A stretch of 64,000 nucleotides of DNA from Phytophthora quininea. Taxonomy: Eukaryota > Oomycota > Peronosporomycetes > Peronosporales > Peronosporaceae. How positions within the stretch are numbered: position 1 is the stretch's first letter; each line of letters starts with the position of its first letter. Below, piece after piece: positions 1 through 11,492 of the stretch. The stretch covers positions 1 to 64,000 of the forward strand of contig JAAVTG010000243.1 in assembly GCA_011947345.1 (NCBI GenBank), in the 5' to 3' direction. The translations under genes were made by a program, and so were the position numbers. Under the pieces are notes generated by a model that ran no database searches, was not told where the DNA came from, and was given only the letters and a program-made list of their open reading frames with translations.

Positions 1-1782
1 AAACGTTGTTTGTCCTAGCACCATATCCACATCGAGCTTTTGGTTTTCTTTTCCTTCAGGTACCGTGAATAAACGTACATTGACCCCAAAGCCGATCACC
101 ACCATTTCACCAACCTGACGACCTCGTTCAACAAAGCCGATACTCATATTTTCCCATCGCAACGCAATCTGCATGGCCTTGAACATGACGTTGCTGGTCT
201 TGGCGGCGTTCTCTTGCACAATTGCGGTGTAATCCACAAGCGAAAGCTCATCTTGCGAACGACGGTAGTACTTGCCTAAACCCGTTGCTCGGCTGCGCAA
301 TCTCAAAATCTTGTTGAGTGTCATTGCTCCTTCCAATTTCACCAACTTTTCGTTGCGAGTCTTCTTCTCCTGGCTCGATAGCGACTTGTTGCTATCCACG
401 TTATCAAAATTCTCCACATAAAAGCGGCATCTTCTGCTGAAATCGGTTTGCGCACCGTCTCATCGTGCTCTAGCATTCGTACGGACTGCACCAAGTTTTG
501 GTGGTCCATGTACGGAACAAACAGATCGCGCAGCACTCCAACAAGCATCTCGCGCGCGACAGATATGTTGTTGATCGAAGACGACGCTAACTCAACTTGT
601 GCCAGGCGTTTGTCCATCGGGATGGGAGCGATATTCTCCACGATACCCAGCAATCGTGGCATGGGTGGCACGATGAGCTTTAAGTCGATACCCGGAAACG
701 ACAGCAAGGCTGTCTCGCGTGGCCCCACTTCACCACTGTCTTTGAGCGGGTCTTCCTTCTTCTTTTCCACTACTGCATTGTCTCCTTCCACTTCTTCTTC
801 GACATTGGTAGCGCAGATGTTGATCCCTTAATGCTCATAACATATTCGACCTGGATCTCATTCGACGTCAGCACAAGCTGCAGAGCTTCTTCTGCATTGT
901 CATGCACCGCGTCCGACAAAAAGTCATACGATTCCATCAGGACGCCCACTCGCGTAGACTTCAACACCGGCGGCAACGTGCTGGTCGTAGCGGCATCGTC
1001 TTCGTCGTTCTTGTCTTCCTCGTCGTCGTGTCCGTCCACAGCCGTAGCGCTGGGCTTCAGTCCCGTGACGTTCACTCTCCTCCACTCACATGGACATCCA
1101 CCTGCGCCGCAATCTGCTGCAGCACGCGGTCCTTGAAGGAAAAGGAGCTCACCGTCCCCTCGGGCTGCGCAGCCGCAGCCTCCTCCTGCTTCTTCGCGGT
1201 CTCCACCTTGGTCCTCTCGGCCACTAACTGAGTAAACCAATTAGTGGCTTCGTTGACCTTCATCGTCACTGCGTCTTGGATCTCGAACACAGCACCGGCA
1301 TTTGGGTCGACCATCACTCCGTCCACCGTGACGCCTTCCACTCTGACGACCACCTTCCAGGTGGTGGCCAGCTGGATCTGCACCTTCTTGACCTTGATGC
1401 TCTTGAGCTCCAGCGGGGCCAGCCCCTGCTTGGCAAAGGCCAGCGTCTTGAGGAACTCCTGCTGCAGCTCCACGAAGAAGAGCGAGAGCGTGACGCCCCG
1501 CAGTGTCTCCACGCGCTTGCCAGATCCTCTGTGGGCGCGCACGTCGAAGGAGCCGAATGCGTACTCAACCGAGAGGCTGGACGTCAGGTACGCGGCGGTG
1601 GCCTTGTGGATGAGCGCCGAGAGCAGCGGGAAGACCGTGTAGCGGGCCAGCGCCGGCACGACGCACAGCGAGAGCGACACGCAGACGCTGATTAGCGCCA
1701 CCGCCAGCACCCCGAGCATGCTGGGCGAGCGGTTGGCCAGGAACAGCAGCAGCTTGACCGAGTCCTCCCCAGGGACAATCAC
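1..1782 (-). CDS. Chorein/VPS13-like lipid-transfer protein, N-terminal part (3' end outside window)
   Basis: The product begins with a hydrophobic segment (about residues 20-50 from the Met at 1782). A chorein-type region follows, with the pattern LAPLELKSIKVKKVQIQL then a WKVVVRVEGV strand. Chorein-N proteins form long grooves that move lipids between membranes; that role is family knowledge. The middle is acidic (DDEEDKNDEDD near 1000-1040). Coding potential continues to base 1 in the frame containing MTLNKILRLRS. The frame changes near 1085, 815 and 425 with no convincing intron of normal oomycete length; a GTGAGT at about 1090 would give only a 35-nt intron. Either the gene is broken or the sequence has one-base errors. 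The chorein call rests on pattern, not alignment. Confidence 0.5.
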
Positions 1783-1974
1783 TCCTCACGTGCGCAGTCG
1801 AGTGCGCACTCGGCGGCCTAATGCGGAATGAGAGCATCTGCCCCCGTTGAAGTGAGGCTTTAGTGACGTGTGATTGGAGCCCACTTACAATCGTGAATAC
1901 AAAAGCAAATACAATGTCAGTAATGGCAGGTTGGTCTGTATGCGAGGAAAGATACCCTGATTTCTAGCCAAGCA

Positions 1975-2533
1975 ATGACACTGCAGGGGCTCATCGTGCG
2001 CGAGCATACGCCTGGGGCTGGTGCTGCTGGGCATGAAGTAGCGCGGTCTCGGTGCCGGCAAGTGGAACGGCTTCGGAAGCAAGGTAAAGGCCTCGGACGC
2101 CAGTATCATGGCTGCCACGGCGCGCGAGATCCGCGAGAATGCCAGTTAAGGAGGCCGATATGCAGCCTCGTAGCGTGTAGCTGACCTCGTTCGTGAACGG
2201 CAAAGAGATCATGGTACAAAGAGAACAGCAGGGAGCTGATACAGTGCTGCAGGTCTTCTTACTGCTCGTTATTGTTGCCTATTGCAGCAGGCCCATGTAT
2301 ATTTGACCACAACATTCGCCGGTGAGCAATCCGAGAGCGACGAGATGCGTCCTCAGTGGTTCAACGTCGAGGACATCCCGTTCAAGAACATGTACAGCGC
2401 GGACGACGCCTTCTGGCTGCCGCACGTGCTCAACGGCAGCAGCGTGAACGGGCGCTTCCTCTTCGCCGAAGACGGACACACACTGCTGGAGAACGAGCTG
2501 GAGGTGATCCCTGCACAGCAGCGAGGGAGGTAG
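1975..2533 (+). pseudogene. Degenerate MTH1/NUDT1-type Nudix hydrolase
   Basis: The intact family hydrolyses oxidised purine nucleotides such as 8-oxo-dGTP. The last exon (about 2288-2533) is well preserved: a VYLTT strand, the family-typical SDEMRPQWF block, then IPFKNM and a C-terminal FLFAEDGHTLLENELEV. The upstream exon reads LVLLGMK, an in-frame TAG at 2038-2040, then RGLGAGKWNGFGSKV. The Nudix box that should follow is eroded: REIRENAS replaces the REUxEExGU core, and another stop follows. A 74-nt GT-AG intron (2214-2287) still fits in phase. The in-frame stop and lost catalytic glutamates mean an indel error cannot explain it, so I call it a pseudogene. Confidence 0.75.
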
Positions 2534-2686
2534 CATATATAGCTATAGATAAACCAGCGAAGGTTTCCTGGTACAACATGAGCAGCAGGTGCAACAGCAG
2601 GTGCAAGCGATGCCTCGGACTCCATTAGTTGAAGTGATCTGCTGTATAATAAAATCATACTACTAAAATTTTCGGCCAATTAGACG

Positions 2687-4481
2687 ATGGGGGCTGCGAC
2701 CGCGCTGGCGTCGTGGCTGCTGGCTGCGACGGTCGCATACGGCGCGGCTCGTGCGGTGAATAGCAGCGTCATGACGCGAGATGCTGGCGTCCCAGCCGTC
2801 GGTGGCGCCATTGACGCCATGCCGTTCGAGGTGCTGCAGGTTGGCCTGTGGATCCTTTTCACTAAAGGTGGCAGAAATCTGTAGTAGTAACATGATCTGT
2901 TTATTGCTGCAGTACAATTTGTTCGGCCGGCCGTACGAGGTATCGAGCGACGGACAGAGCGAGCGACTGGAAAAGGTCCCCGAGTCCTTGATGCGCATCT
3001 CGAGCTCGATCGACGTCGTGACGTTTGCCGAAGCCGACATCCAGAGCCAGCGGGACGTTATGCTGACCGAGTTCCACAAGCACGGCTTCCAGTACGCGAC
3101 GACCATCCTGCACGATCCGGACCCGTTCACCAGTCTGCTGAACGGAGGCGTGCTGGTCGTGTCCAAGTGGCCGATCGTTCGAGAGGCGCAGCACGTGTAC
3201 CGCAATGCATGCCACTACTCGGACTGCTTGGCTGCAAAGGGCGTCAAGTATGCGCGGTTGCTAAAGACCGTGAACGGCACGTCCAAGATGTTCAACGTGT
3301 TCGCTACGCACATGCAGGCGTGGTCTACAGCGGAAGGTCGCGGAGATCGAGTTCGACAAGCTCAACAGGTCGGACCCTGCAAGGAAATATCTTGGTCGGT
3401 TTTATTAGCTTAACTTCCGTTGTGTGAGTCCGACAGATGCGCGGCTTTATTGATGCGATGGGTATCCCGCATCACGAGGTAGGACGTTTGGTTGTGAATT
3501 GCAAAGCTTGCGGTCGTATTATCAGCTAACAATTTTTGTACGCAGCCCTTGATTTTTGCAGGCGACTTCAACGTCGACAACCACACTTTAGAGATGAAGT
3601 AGCTCATTTGGTGGAGATTCTTGAAGCACAGGAGCCTCGTCAGATTGGCAAGCAATTATTTACAAGCGAGTACGTTATGCATTGTCTCGCTTTGAAGACT
3701 TCTTCTGATATTTCTGGAGTGGGTTTCCAGCCCACATACCAACGTGCTTGTTGGACGAGATGGCGCCGCAGTTAGTAACAAGTGCTCGGCTCAATATGTC
3801 GAAAACTGGGGCCCACCAAAGGTATGAATCGGTGCCATTATTGCTCTACTACTTGTCTCATTATTCCTTGGTGGCACAGGATGGGGTCTTTCACCCGACT
3901 CTCTTAACACGAACGGCGTGTGGAACGCACGCTGCTCTAAATGAGCCTCCCACCTGGCTTGTATATGTTGAGCCGGAAAATATGTGCTACTGCCCGTGTT
4001 GTCCAATGGAATGGTTAGATTACGTCCTACTCGGCAAAGGTACTATTGCGCTGGTAGTATCTGCAATGAAAATCGCCCTAACAAAACTATGGCAGCTCCT
4101 TATCAGCAGCCAAGTGCTGTGCCAACCCTCGAAGCCCATGTAAACCAAGTCTCCCACTTCACTATCGACTGGACTGCGCCGGAAAGCAATATGAAGATGG
4201 CGTTGATCGACCTGTCAGACCACTACCCTGTGCACGGGAAGTTCGAGTTCCCCGTGACTCGGGGTCCTGGGAAAGATGATGATCCGTTGACGTATCATTT
4301 GGACGGCTGCTCAACGGACGACGACTGCCACTTTCGTGACTTCCGGTGCTATTGCAACGGCACCAACTGCTACTACAAGGGCAACCAAACAAACGGGTGG
4401 GACCTCGACTCGGAACATCCTGTCAATCGCAACTGTTTGTATCAAAAGACATCGTTCAGCTGCCTCTGCGGTCCAACTTAA
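2687..4481 (+). CDS. Secreted sphingomyelinase-like EEP phosphodiesterase, frame-disrupted
   Basis: A signal peptide starts at the Met of 2687. An endonuclease/exonuclease/phosphatase fold follows: EVLQYNLFGRP (metal Asn), DVVTFAEAD (metal Glu), FATHMQAW, FAGDFNVDNH (catalytic Asp/Asn) and LSDHYPVHGKF (catalytic Asp-His). The tail is Cys-rich. This order matches neutral-sphingomyelinase-like enzymes that cleave sphingomyelin or related phosphodiesters outside the cell. Introns that keep phase are 2840-2912, 3369-3436, 3479-3545 and 4040-4095; 3822-3879 is also likely. Around 3595-3600 the frame runs into TAG, and coding resumes one frame over (VAHLVEILEAQEP). It shifts again before NVLVGRDGAA near 3740 and near 3880-3960. 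All catalytic motifs survive, so sequence error and recent pseudogene are both open. Confidence 0.65.
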
Positions 4482-4551
4482 CTCTGAAGGAGAAAAACAA
4501 TGAACGGGTCATTGGTGCAATCACTACTCGCCCTTGTCGAGAATCTGCTGA

Positions 4552-6248
4552 CTAGTAAAGCGTCGCAAACGGGTCGGAGCCGAAGTTCATGGACGACTGC
4601 TTCTGAGCCATAGGTGAGGTTGTCATAAATGGCGAGGTTTGCTGCGTGCCAAATCCATTATACATCGGTGCGGCGTTCATTTGAGGGGTGCCAAAGCCCA
4701 TCGGTGCAGGGGTTGAGCCATGCCATACCCTCCAGCAGGTCCGACGGTGTTGTACATCATCGGTTGGGCAGCAGGCATCCCTCCGTAAAATTTCCTTGCA
4801 CCGGAGCCGCAGTAAACGTCGGATAGGCAGCAAGTGGAGGCGTCGGAAGCACTTGAACTTTCTCCTTCGGCGCCAATTGCCGAGCCTGCTCAAGTGTCTG
4901 ATAGCTCTTGGCAGTTCGCTGCACGGGAAATTTCTCCTCCGGTTTCAAATTGAGATTGACCATGTTGGACGACCACAAGTCTTGCGGGGGCTTTGCTTCA
5001 TCGGCTGGATAATTCAGCGAGGGGTCCAACGTCGCTTCCACGGGTGGCGACGTCTCCTCGACCGGCGCTGGAGTGAAGTCCAAACCCGAAAGCATCGACG
5101 TGATATCCTGTTGGGATGTTTGTCTGGGAGCCGTCACGGATGTCGCTGCAAACGAAGGCATTGGGGGTGCGGGTGTCGTAGCCGTCGCGAATCCGTCGGA
5201 GTCCGCGAACGCAGTAAAGCCTCCCGTTGAAGCAGTGTTGGAATTGGTGCCGAACGCTCCCGTCGGTGGGTCTTGCCACATTACGTCGAATCCGAGAGAT
5301 GGCTCAGCCATCGACTTGGAAGTCGGGCGTGAAGACGATAATGGTGGGGCTGGAGTGGATGCCACCGTCTTGGCACGTTGACGTGACTCCGGCGCTGTGT
5401 CACGAAGCAGAATGACTTTAGCAGATACTCACAGAAGCAAAGTTGAATTGCGATGTCACTTACAGATGTAGTCGGGCTTGGGGTGCCCACAAGCCTCACA
5501 AATTGGTGCATGAGGCTTCTCGTTGACTAGCGTGCACTGACTGCACTCCCACGGCGAAAAGGAGTTTTCACGCGACGAGTTTCGACTACTCCCGTTGGAA
5601 TAGCCGCCTCCGTTGGCGTAGTTAACACCGTTGGAGTAGTTGTACGTGAAGGAGCTGTTTCGCGACCCCGACCCTCCTTTCGAGTTAGTGCGGGTAGCCG
5701 ACGTCACGCCGCTGTCTTGCTTCTGGAGTTTAGACGGATCCAAGCGATCCGGCAGTCGGCGGAAGGACATGCCGTCGATAATCAAGTCTACAAGAGCATC
5801 TCAATTCGTGAGAATCGATGGTAGGTTTACCAGATATGCGTAGCTGTTCGTACCATACATGTCGTTGAGATCCACCGACGGCTTGATGATAATGTGGACG
5901 CAGTGACCTCCCGCCAGATTGAACACATAGTCCCAGTCGCCAAACGAGAGCTGCCCACGAAGCACAGATAGCGGGTTAGTAGAGAATTGTTTGTGCGGTG
6001 TTCGCACAACGTACGGATTGCGAGTTGTACTTGACGATGCCGTCGACTCGCAGCACTTTCTTGCCGGACGCCAACGAGTGCGTTAGGGCGATCTCAAACT
6101 CGCGGCCTTCCTCGACTTTCAACCGCCAGATGACGCGCTTCTTGGAGCTTTCGATCGTCTTGCCGACATTGGACACTTCAAAGTAGAGAGCGGCGGCCCT
6201 GGCGTTGGCAGCTTTGACGGTTCCCCATTGCCCTTGCCACGACGACAT
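4552..6248 (-). CDS. FAIM-like domain plus RanBP2-type zinc finger protein
   Basis: The start is taken at the Met of 6248 (MSSWQGQWGTV). Residues from about 40 on resemble a FAIM1-type beta domain (VIWRLKVEEG, then SGKKVLRVDGIV, later FGDWDYVFNLAGGH). A Ser/Asn/Gly-rich linker follows. A RanBP2 finger (WECSQCTLVNE, then CEACGHPKP) lies near 5470-5550; such fingers bind ubiquitin or RNA. The C-terminal half is Pro/Ala/Thr/Ser-rich low complexity, ending FGSDPFATLY. Introns 6014-5951, 5852-5788 and 5463-5395 all restore phase. The frame shifts at an AAATTTT run near 4790 and again near 4710, so the C-terminus is assembled from three frames. FAIM is an anti-apoptotic regulator in animals; its role here is unknown. 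Confidence 0.55.
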
Positions 6249-6473
6249 GTTGGATCCGAACCCGGCGCTGACGGAGCTGCTGAGAGCTTTCCAAACTATC
6301 GGGAGGCGTCGGTGACCCCGCAGCTTCCAGTGGTTTCGATGCGAAACGCCCCAACAGCAGCAACATGCACTTAGAACGAGCTCGAGCTTGTCCACAACTA
6401 CATGTATTTTGTCTCTATCATCACTTTGGTATTCACACTACGCCAAACGATCGACTACCGTCGCCACGTTCGT

Positions 6474-7850
6474 CTACAAATTGCCAACACCGAAGTTCTG
6501 GCTGCTCTTGCTGAGCTGCTTGGCAGCCGTGGGCTGGTAGTATCCAGCCACCGTCTTCGCGTTGCTCAAAGCAGCCGACTCGCGGTTGCCCGTGAGCTCG
6601 CCACTGCTCACCACCGTGTTCTCCACGCAGTCACGGCCCAACGTGGATTGGCACTCTGACTTGGTCGATGAAGACGGCACCATAACAGCACCGACGGTCT
6701 CCAAGTCGTGCAGGTTCGGCGTGGCAGTGTTTTCGAAGTAGTTGCCTTCTAGCAACACGTTGCCGTTCTCCACGACGTCGTACAACAAGCCCGTGTTGTC
6801 GGCCCAGTAGTTGTTGGCCGAGTGGACGATCGAGTTGCCGCCGACCTTGGGCGAACGACCCGACGTGTTGTGCACGTAGTTGTTGATGAGACTTACTTGG
6901 GTCTGCGTGCCCAGGAACAGGAACGTCCAGTAGTGGTTACCGTCGCATGTGGCCGAGTATTCCGTCTCGCCGTCGAACTCGGTGTTGCTGATGGTCAGAC
7001 TTTGACGCTGGCCGTGTTGGTGGCAATCATCCGACGACCAATGTTGGAGATCTTGAGGTGGTCAAGCCACACGCGCTGCATGGCGGTCTTGCCGCTGTTG
7101 AGGCCCTGGATGTTGATGGCATCACCCCAGATCAGGTGCGGGTTGAGCTCCGTGATGTGGATGTTCTGGATGATGACATTGTCGCCCTGGATCCAGAGGC
7201 CCTTGCCTTTGATCACATCGCTCGTGCCTTCACCGCGGAGGGTCTTGTTGCTCGACACCTGCAGCGGGTTTTGGACGCAGCGACATCGTACGTGACGGTC
7301 ACCGACGTGCCGTCCACGCATCCTCTAGTGTTCTCCATGCCACCGCTCTGCAGGATGACGTCTTGGCCCTTGTGGCCGTTGTTCTTGGCAAGGCAATCAC
7401 GGTGGCTCTTGGGTCGGCAACTGGGCTCGGTCTTGGTGCCTTCCGAGCCGGTGAAGTCGAAGGTTTCCTTGAGAACGATCACACGAGGCTGCGAGTCCTT
7501 GAGATAGTTCCGCAGCTCATCGATTGGGTTGGGTAGACCGGGTCGAGGTCGCCACCGCCGGTGGTGCCCTTCGCTAGACCTGGTGCTCCAGCTGTGGTCG
7601 TCTGAGTGCCCTGGTTTTGGTTGGAATCGCCAGAACTTTGTTGAACGCCACTGCTCGAGCTTTGCTGGACGGCGCTACCCTGCTGGAACACTTGGTCGGA
7701 GCCATCGGAGTCAACGGAGATGAGGTTTGTGTTGAGTGCGACCAGCGCGGCAATGGCGAGGATGCGGAAGATCTTCGTAACGCTGCTGGGTCTTGAGAAC
7801 TTGAGCTGTGGAAGGCAAATTCGAGAATGAAAAAATATTGGCCCACCCAT
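6474..7850 (-). CDS. Pectin lyase, polysaccharide lyase family 1, secreted
   Basis: PL1 enzymes cut plant cell-wall pectin by beta-elimination, a normal activity of plant-infecting oomycetes. A hydrophobic leader ([13 protein letters not shown]) is followed by a Ser/Gln/Gly-rich linker, then the parallel beta-helix core: [46 protein letters not shown] and [12 protein letters not shown]. The protein ends FGVGNL. Frame changes occur at about 7530 (CCCAACCC), at about 7275 (CCAAAACCC) and at about 7000. The natural start is unclear: the Met of 7850 precedes the leader by 26 residues, and the codon just before KIFRIL is ACG where a start might be expected. Confidence 0.75.
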
Positions 7851-8576
7851 AGTTTATAATCGGTTCACTGCTGACACTCAAGATAACGAGAAGCTCTTGC
7901 TGGTAAACGACCATATAGCACAGCAGTTTTGTTCGTCACACCACATTTGCCGTACTCTAGTAGCAGATGCTGCTTTCAACAAGACAGCACATCAATGACC
8001 GGGTCAACATTGAAGACCATGCGGACGGAAAAACAGAGTATTAATACAAGTAAGGCCGGAAAAGATGCTACAGAACAGCAGCATCCATCCAGAATTACGA
8101 GTCAAGGCATGTTTCCCAAGAAAACAAATCTTGTCCCGGATGGCATCAACTGGAGCACAACACAACTTCACGGCACTCATATCTCGACCCCCTCCCCGAT
8201 TTGAACCTTGTAATTCCATCTGACTAGCGAGAATGAACAATGACAACTTTATTGATCAACTCGATCACCAGATAATTAGTTTGCCGCGAGATCGACCGAC
8301 AGGTACGTTGAATCAACGCCGTTCGCATCGTGGCTTCTCCACATCAGGCCCCGGAAAAATAATATCCGCGCAGTAATGACTCCATTGTTATCGGTCAATT
8401 ATTTATTACGGGTTTTCATTTATTCCAGTACAATTAACCATTGCTCCAATAATAGGTAATACAATATGTTACATGTCCGATTCACTGGTGGTGAGGCTTA
8501 AACTACTTGCAGCCAACCCTTTCTTGGAGCTCTGCTGCTCACTGCTCCTGGATGTAGGCACTTTCAAATACCCAAG
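7851..8576. other. Intergenic, no gene seen
   Basis: This AT-richer stretch lies upstream of the pectin lyase and before the decayed hAT transposon. Only short unrelated ORFs are present. It should contain the pectin lyase promoter, but no initiator motif could be placed with confidence. Confidence 0.5.
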
Positions 8577-10100
8577 ATGGTAAACACCAAGGGAATCTGC
8601 GCTCTCTTCTACGACGACCTCGGCCCCGGCAGCTACGTGTGCAGGGAGTGCGGTACTGCAAGGAAGCAGCAGATTGGCAGCGGCTACTCCAACCTCATGT
8701 CGCACATCACCACCAACCACCCCAGTATGAGGATATGTACTCGGCGGCGACCAGCAGCGGCACCCTCCAGAGCTTCAGCTTCGTGTCCCAAGAGACAAAC
8801 CACCGCTTCCAGTGGTTGCGGTGGATTGTCAAACGTAATCTGCCCATCTCCGAGGTCGACAACGACGTCACGCGCTCGATGAGCAAGTGGACGCCATCTC
8901 CTTTAAGACTTTGAAGACGTGCATGCAGACGGTGGCCAAGAACGTGGGAGCCGCCATCGACTGGGAGATGGGTGTCTCGTTCGGCCTAATGTTTGATGGC
9001 TGGTCTCACGGATCCGTGCACTACATTGGGCTCTACGGTGACTACGAGGTCATGGGGGCTCGGCGTGAGCACCTGCTCTCCCTGTCTCCTTTGGGAGAAG
9101 GAAGACAGACCGCCGAAGTGCACGTCGAGATGATCCGATCGGTGCTCGACTTCTACAACAAAACGACCGCCATGGTGGCTTTCATTGTCGGGGACAACTG
9201 CAACACCAACCTGAAGATTGCCACACTCCTTGGCGTTCCTCTGATCGGGTGTGCCACCCATAGGTTCAATTTGGCCACCATCCGCTTCCTCGCTGACTAC
9301 GAGCCCGAGCTGGTCGCTCTCAACAGCCTCATGATCCAGCTACGTCACTGCAACAATGCCGCCGCACTCGCCAAGTTCACGGACCTGAAACCTGTCAAAC
9401 GTAATGTCACCCGCTGGTCATAGACCTATGCGATGGTTGCACGTTACGTTCGTATTCGATATGCTATTCGGCAGGTTGAGGATGTGGAGGAATTGGTTCC
9501 AAGTGGCGCGACCCACAAAAGCTGGTTGCGCTCCTCGCGGAGCTCGAGAAACTAGACACCGTCTGCACGGCGCTACAGCACGAGCGCGCCACGGTCGCTG
9601 ATGTGCGTCTACTTTTCGATAGTGTGGTGGCGGACTATCCGGCCATGGCTGAGTACCTTCGCCCCAACGCCAAGATCGTCCACTCCCCTCTATTCGAGTC
9701 TGCGCTGGTCAAGATCGGCAACGGCGACACCCTGACGGCAACAGAAGCGCGCGCTGTCAAGTGCTTCGAGGCGACCAGCGACTGCGAGGACGAAGGAGAA
9801 GGTGGTACCGGCGACCAAGCCGCCACTAAGAAGAAGAAGAAGCCGCGCTGCGACTACGCGGTCGCCATCTTGCGCGACGGCAAGAAGCAACGTGTGTCAG
9901 CGCGCACCAAGGCCCGCTACAGCCCCCTGGCGAAGATGGTGCCGCCAACTTCAATTACGGTCGAGCGGCTGTTCTCGTCGTGGAAGTTGATCATGACCCC
10001 GCACCGCAGCTGTATGCAGCCGGCGAACTTCGAGATGATCGCTTTTTGCGCGTTAACCGGGAGATGTGGAACGCGTCGTCACTCATTAAGCAAAGCGAGT
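8577..10100 (+). mobile_element. Decayed hAT-family DNA transposon with BED finger
   Basis: The parts of an hAT transposase follow in order but in different frames. A BED-type finger (YVCRECGTA, then HITTNHP) lies near 8635-8720. A catalytic core ([18 protein letters not shown], then VGDNCNTN and [10 protein letters not shown]) spans 8887-9420. The C-terminal dimerisation region (SITVERLFSSWKLIMTPHR) ends near 10050. An in-frame TAG at 9421-9423 interrupts NVTRWS, and frames change near 8640, 8885 and 9520. Terminal inverted repeats and an 8-bp duplication were not located. It encodes no active transposase. Confidence 0.75.
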
Positions 10101-10693
10101 AGATGGTACTTGCACACACCACAGCGACTGCAATATAATGACATTGTTCCAGCCATTGATTATTGTTGTCGTTTGCTATAGCAGTTATAACTACTGCTGA
10201 TCATTTACCCCAGTTCCGTAGCTTACTGTATTTTCCGAGGCCTGCTCCACATACCGGTAGTCAACAAGTGTTGGAGACAGCAAGTTCCTCGGTAACGAGG
10301 TCGAGATCCCCAAATCAAGAAGCTCCATTCTACAATGTCGGCTGCCCCGTGTGTAACAACAGCACAGCTTTAAGTGCCCGCTCGTTGTGCGAGAGCTGAC
10401 TCAGCGCCGCACGATAGCAATTCCAACGCAAGTGTCGGCACACATTGCAGTAGCAATTGTGGATTCATCGCAGGGCGAACCTCCATCTTATTGATGTCAA
10501 CGAGAGGACGTGTTGGAACTTCTTTCCCGACAGCTGCAACACGCTTGCGGACTCCACATCTCTTGTCGTTTGGCACCTGCCGTGACGGCGAAGATCATAA
10601 ACTCTTAGACCTGTAGTACGTCAAAGTGAGTCGATGAAGGAATAGTTAATCTCTCCCAACGGTGGCCAGCGAACTAAGGAAAGCGGCGAAGCC
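10101..10693. other. Intergenic, no gene seen
   Basis: Nothing recognisable lies between the hAT remnant and the next gene. The ORFs here are short, overlapping and without family patterns. Confidence 0.5.
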
Positions 10694-11403
10694 ATGCAGG
10701 ACTGGACAACTCCCACACACCCGAAGTTCCTCAAGGAAAGGTTAAATGCGTAATTAATGGAGCTTCTATTTGAATGTTCACACCATCAATTCAAACGTAT
10801 GGCAATGATTGCACCCCGCGGGGTTTGCTTCTATTGTTGCAATTTCCACTCGACTATGGCGACTTGCCCGCAGTGCTACACGGGCACGTGCTCTCGCCAC
10901 AAGCGGCAGGACCACGGGCGTTCGCAGGTGAAGAGCGCAGACGCTCAGGGCACGCTCAAGAAGATCTACGACCAGCTCGTGGGCGCCAAGCTGCAGAAGC
11001 TGCAGGCGGAGGCCGAGAGAGACCTGTCCAAGCAGCACTCGAAGGAGTTTCGTCGGCAGCTGGACGAGTCCAGGGACAAGTCGCTGCGCAAAAGTCAAAG
11101 ACAAGGCCCAAGCTCAGCAAGGACGTGACAGGCAGCGGACTGAACCCGCAGGCGCTGGCGGCGGTCTACGGCAGCGACTCGGAGAACGACAGCGGCCGGG
11201 AGAAGGACAAGAAGAGAAAGCTCAAGCACAAATATTCTTCGAGGAAGAGGAGGCGCAGGTCTCGCAGTGACAGCGAGAGCGAGAGCAGCAGCAGCGACGA
11301 CGAGAGGTCTCATCGCAGACACAAGAGGAAGCACAGTCGACACAAGAAGAGTCACAAGAAGAGCAAACGTAGTAGGACAGACAGCATTAATGCTTGTCAT
11401 TAA
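10694..11403 (+). CDS. Lys/Ser/Arg-rich nuclear protein with Cys cluster
   Basis: I do not recognise the family. The first exon probably starts at ATG 10694 (MQDWTTPTHPKFLKER) and may be spliced over about 10742-10828. A Cys/His cluster follows (FYCCNF, MATCPQCYTGTCSRHKRQDH), then a charged helical segment (KLQKLQAEAERDLSKQHSKE). The tail is strongly basic and acidic-serine (KRRRRSRSDSESESSSSDDE, ending in KKSHKKSKRSR), typical of splicing-associated or other nuclear proteins. The frame changes at an A4 run at 11092-11095; one more A would join the two halves. The role is inferred from composition only. Confidence 0.5.
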
Positions 11404-11492
11404 TCAATGCAGTTAAAGAGCAGGGCGCTCTGCTTTCAGGAGAAATAAAGAGACTGCGAGCACTACCCGTCGTAGCGACTGCCACACACAAC

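Noticed and set aside
4688..5230. A 180-codon plus ORF opposite the FAIM/RanBP2 gene tail
   Set aside because: It is basic and repetitive because it is antisense to a Pro/Ala/Gly-rich coding sequence.
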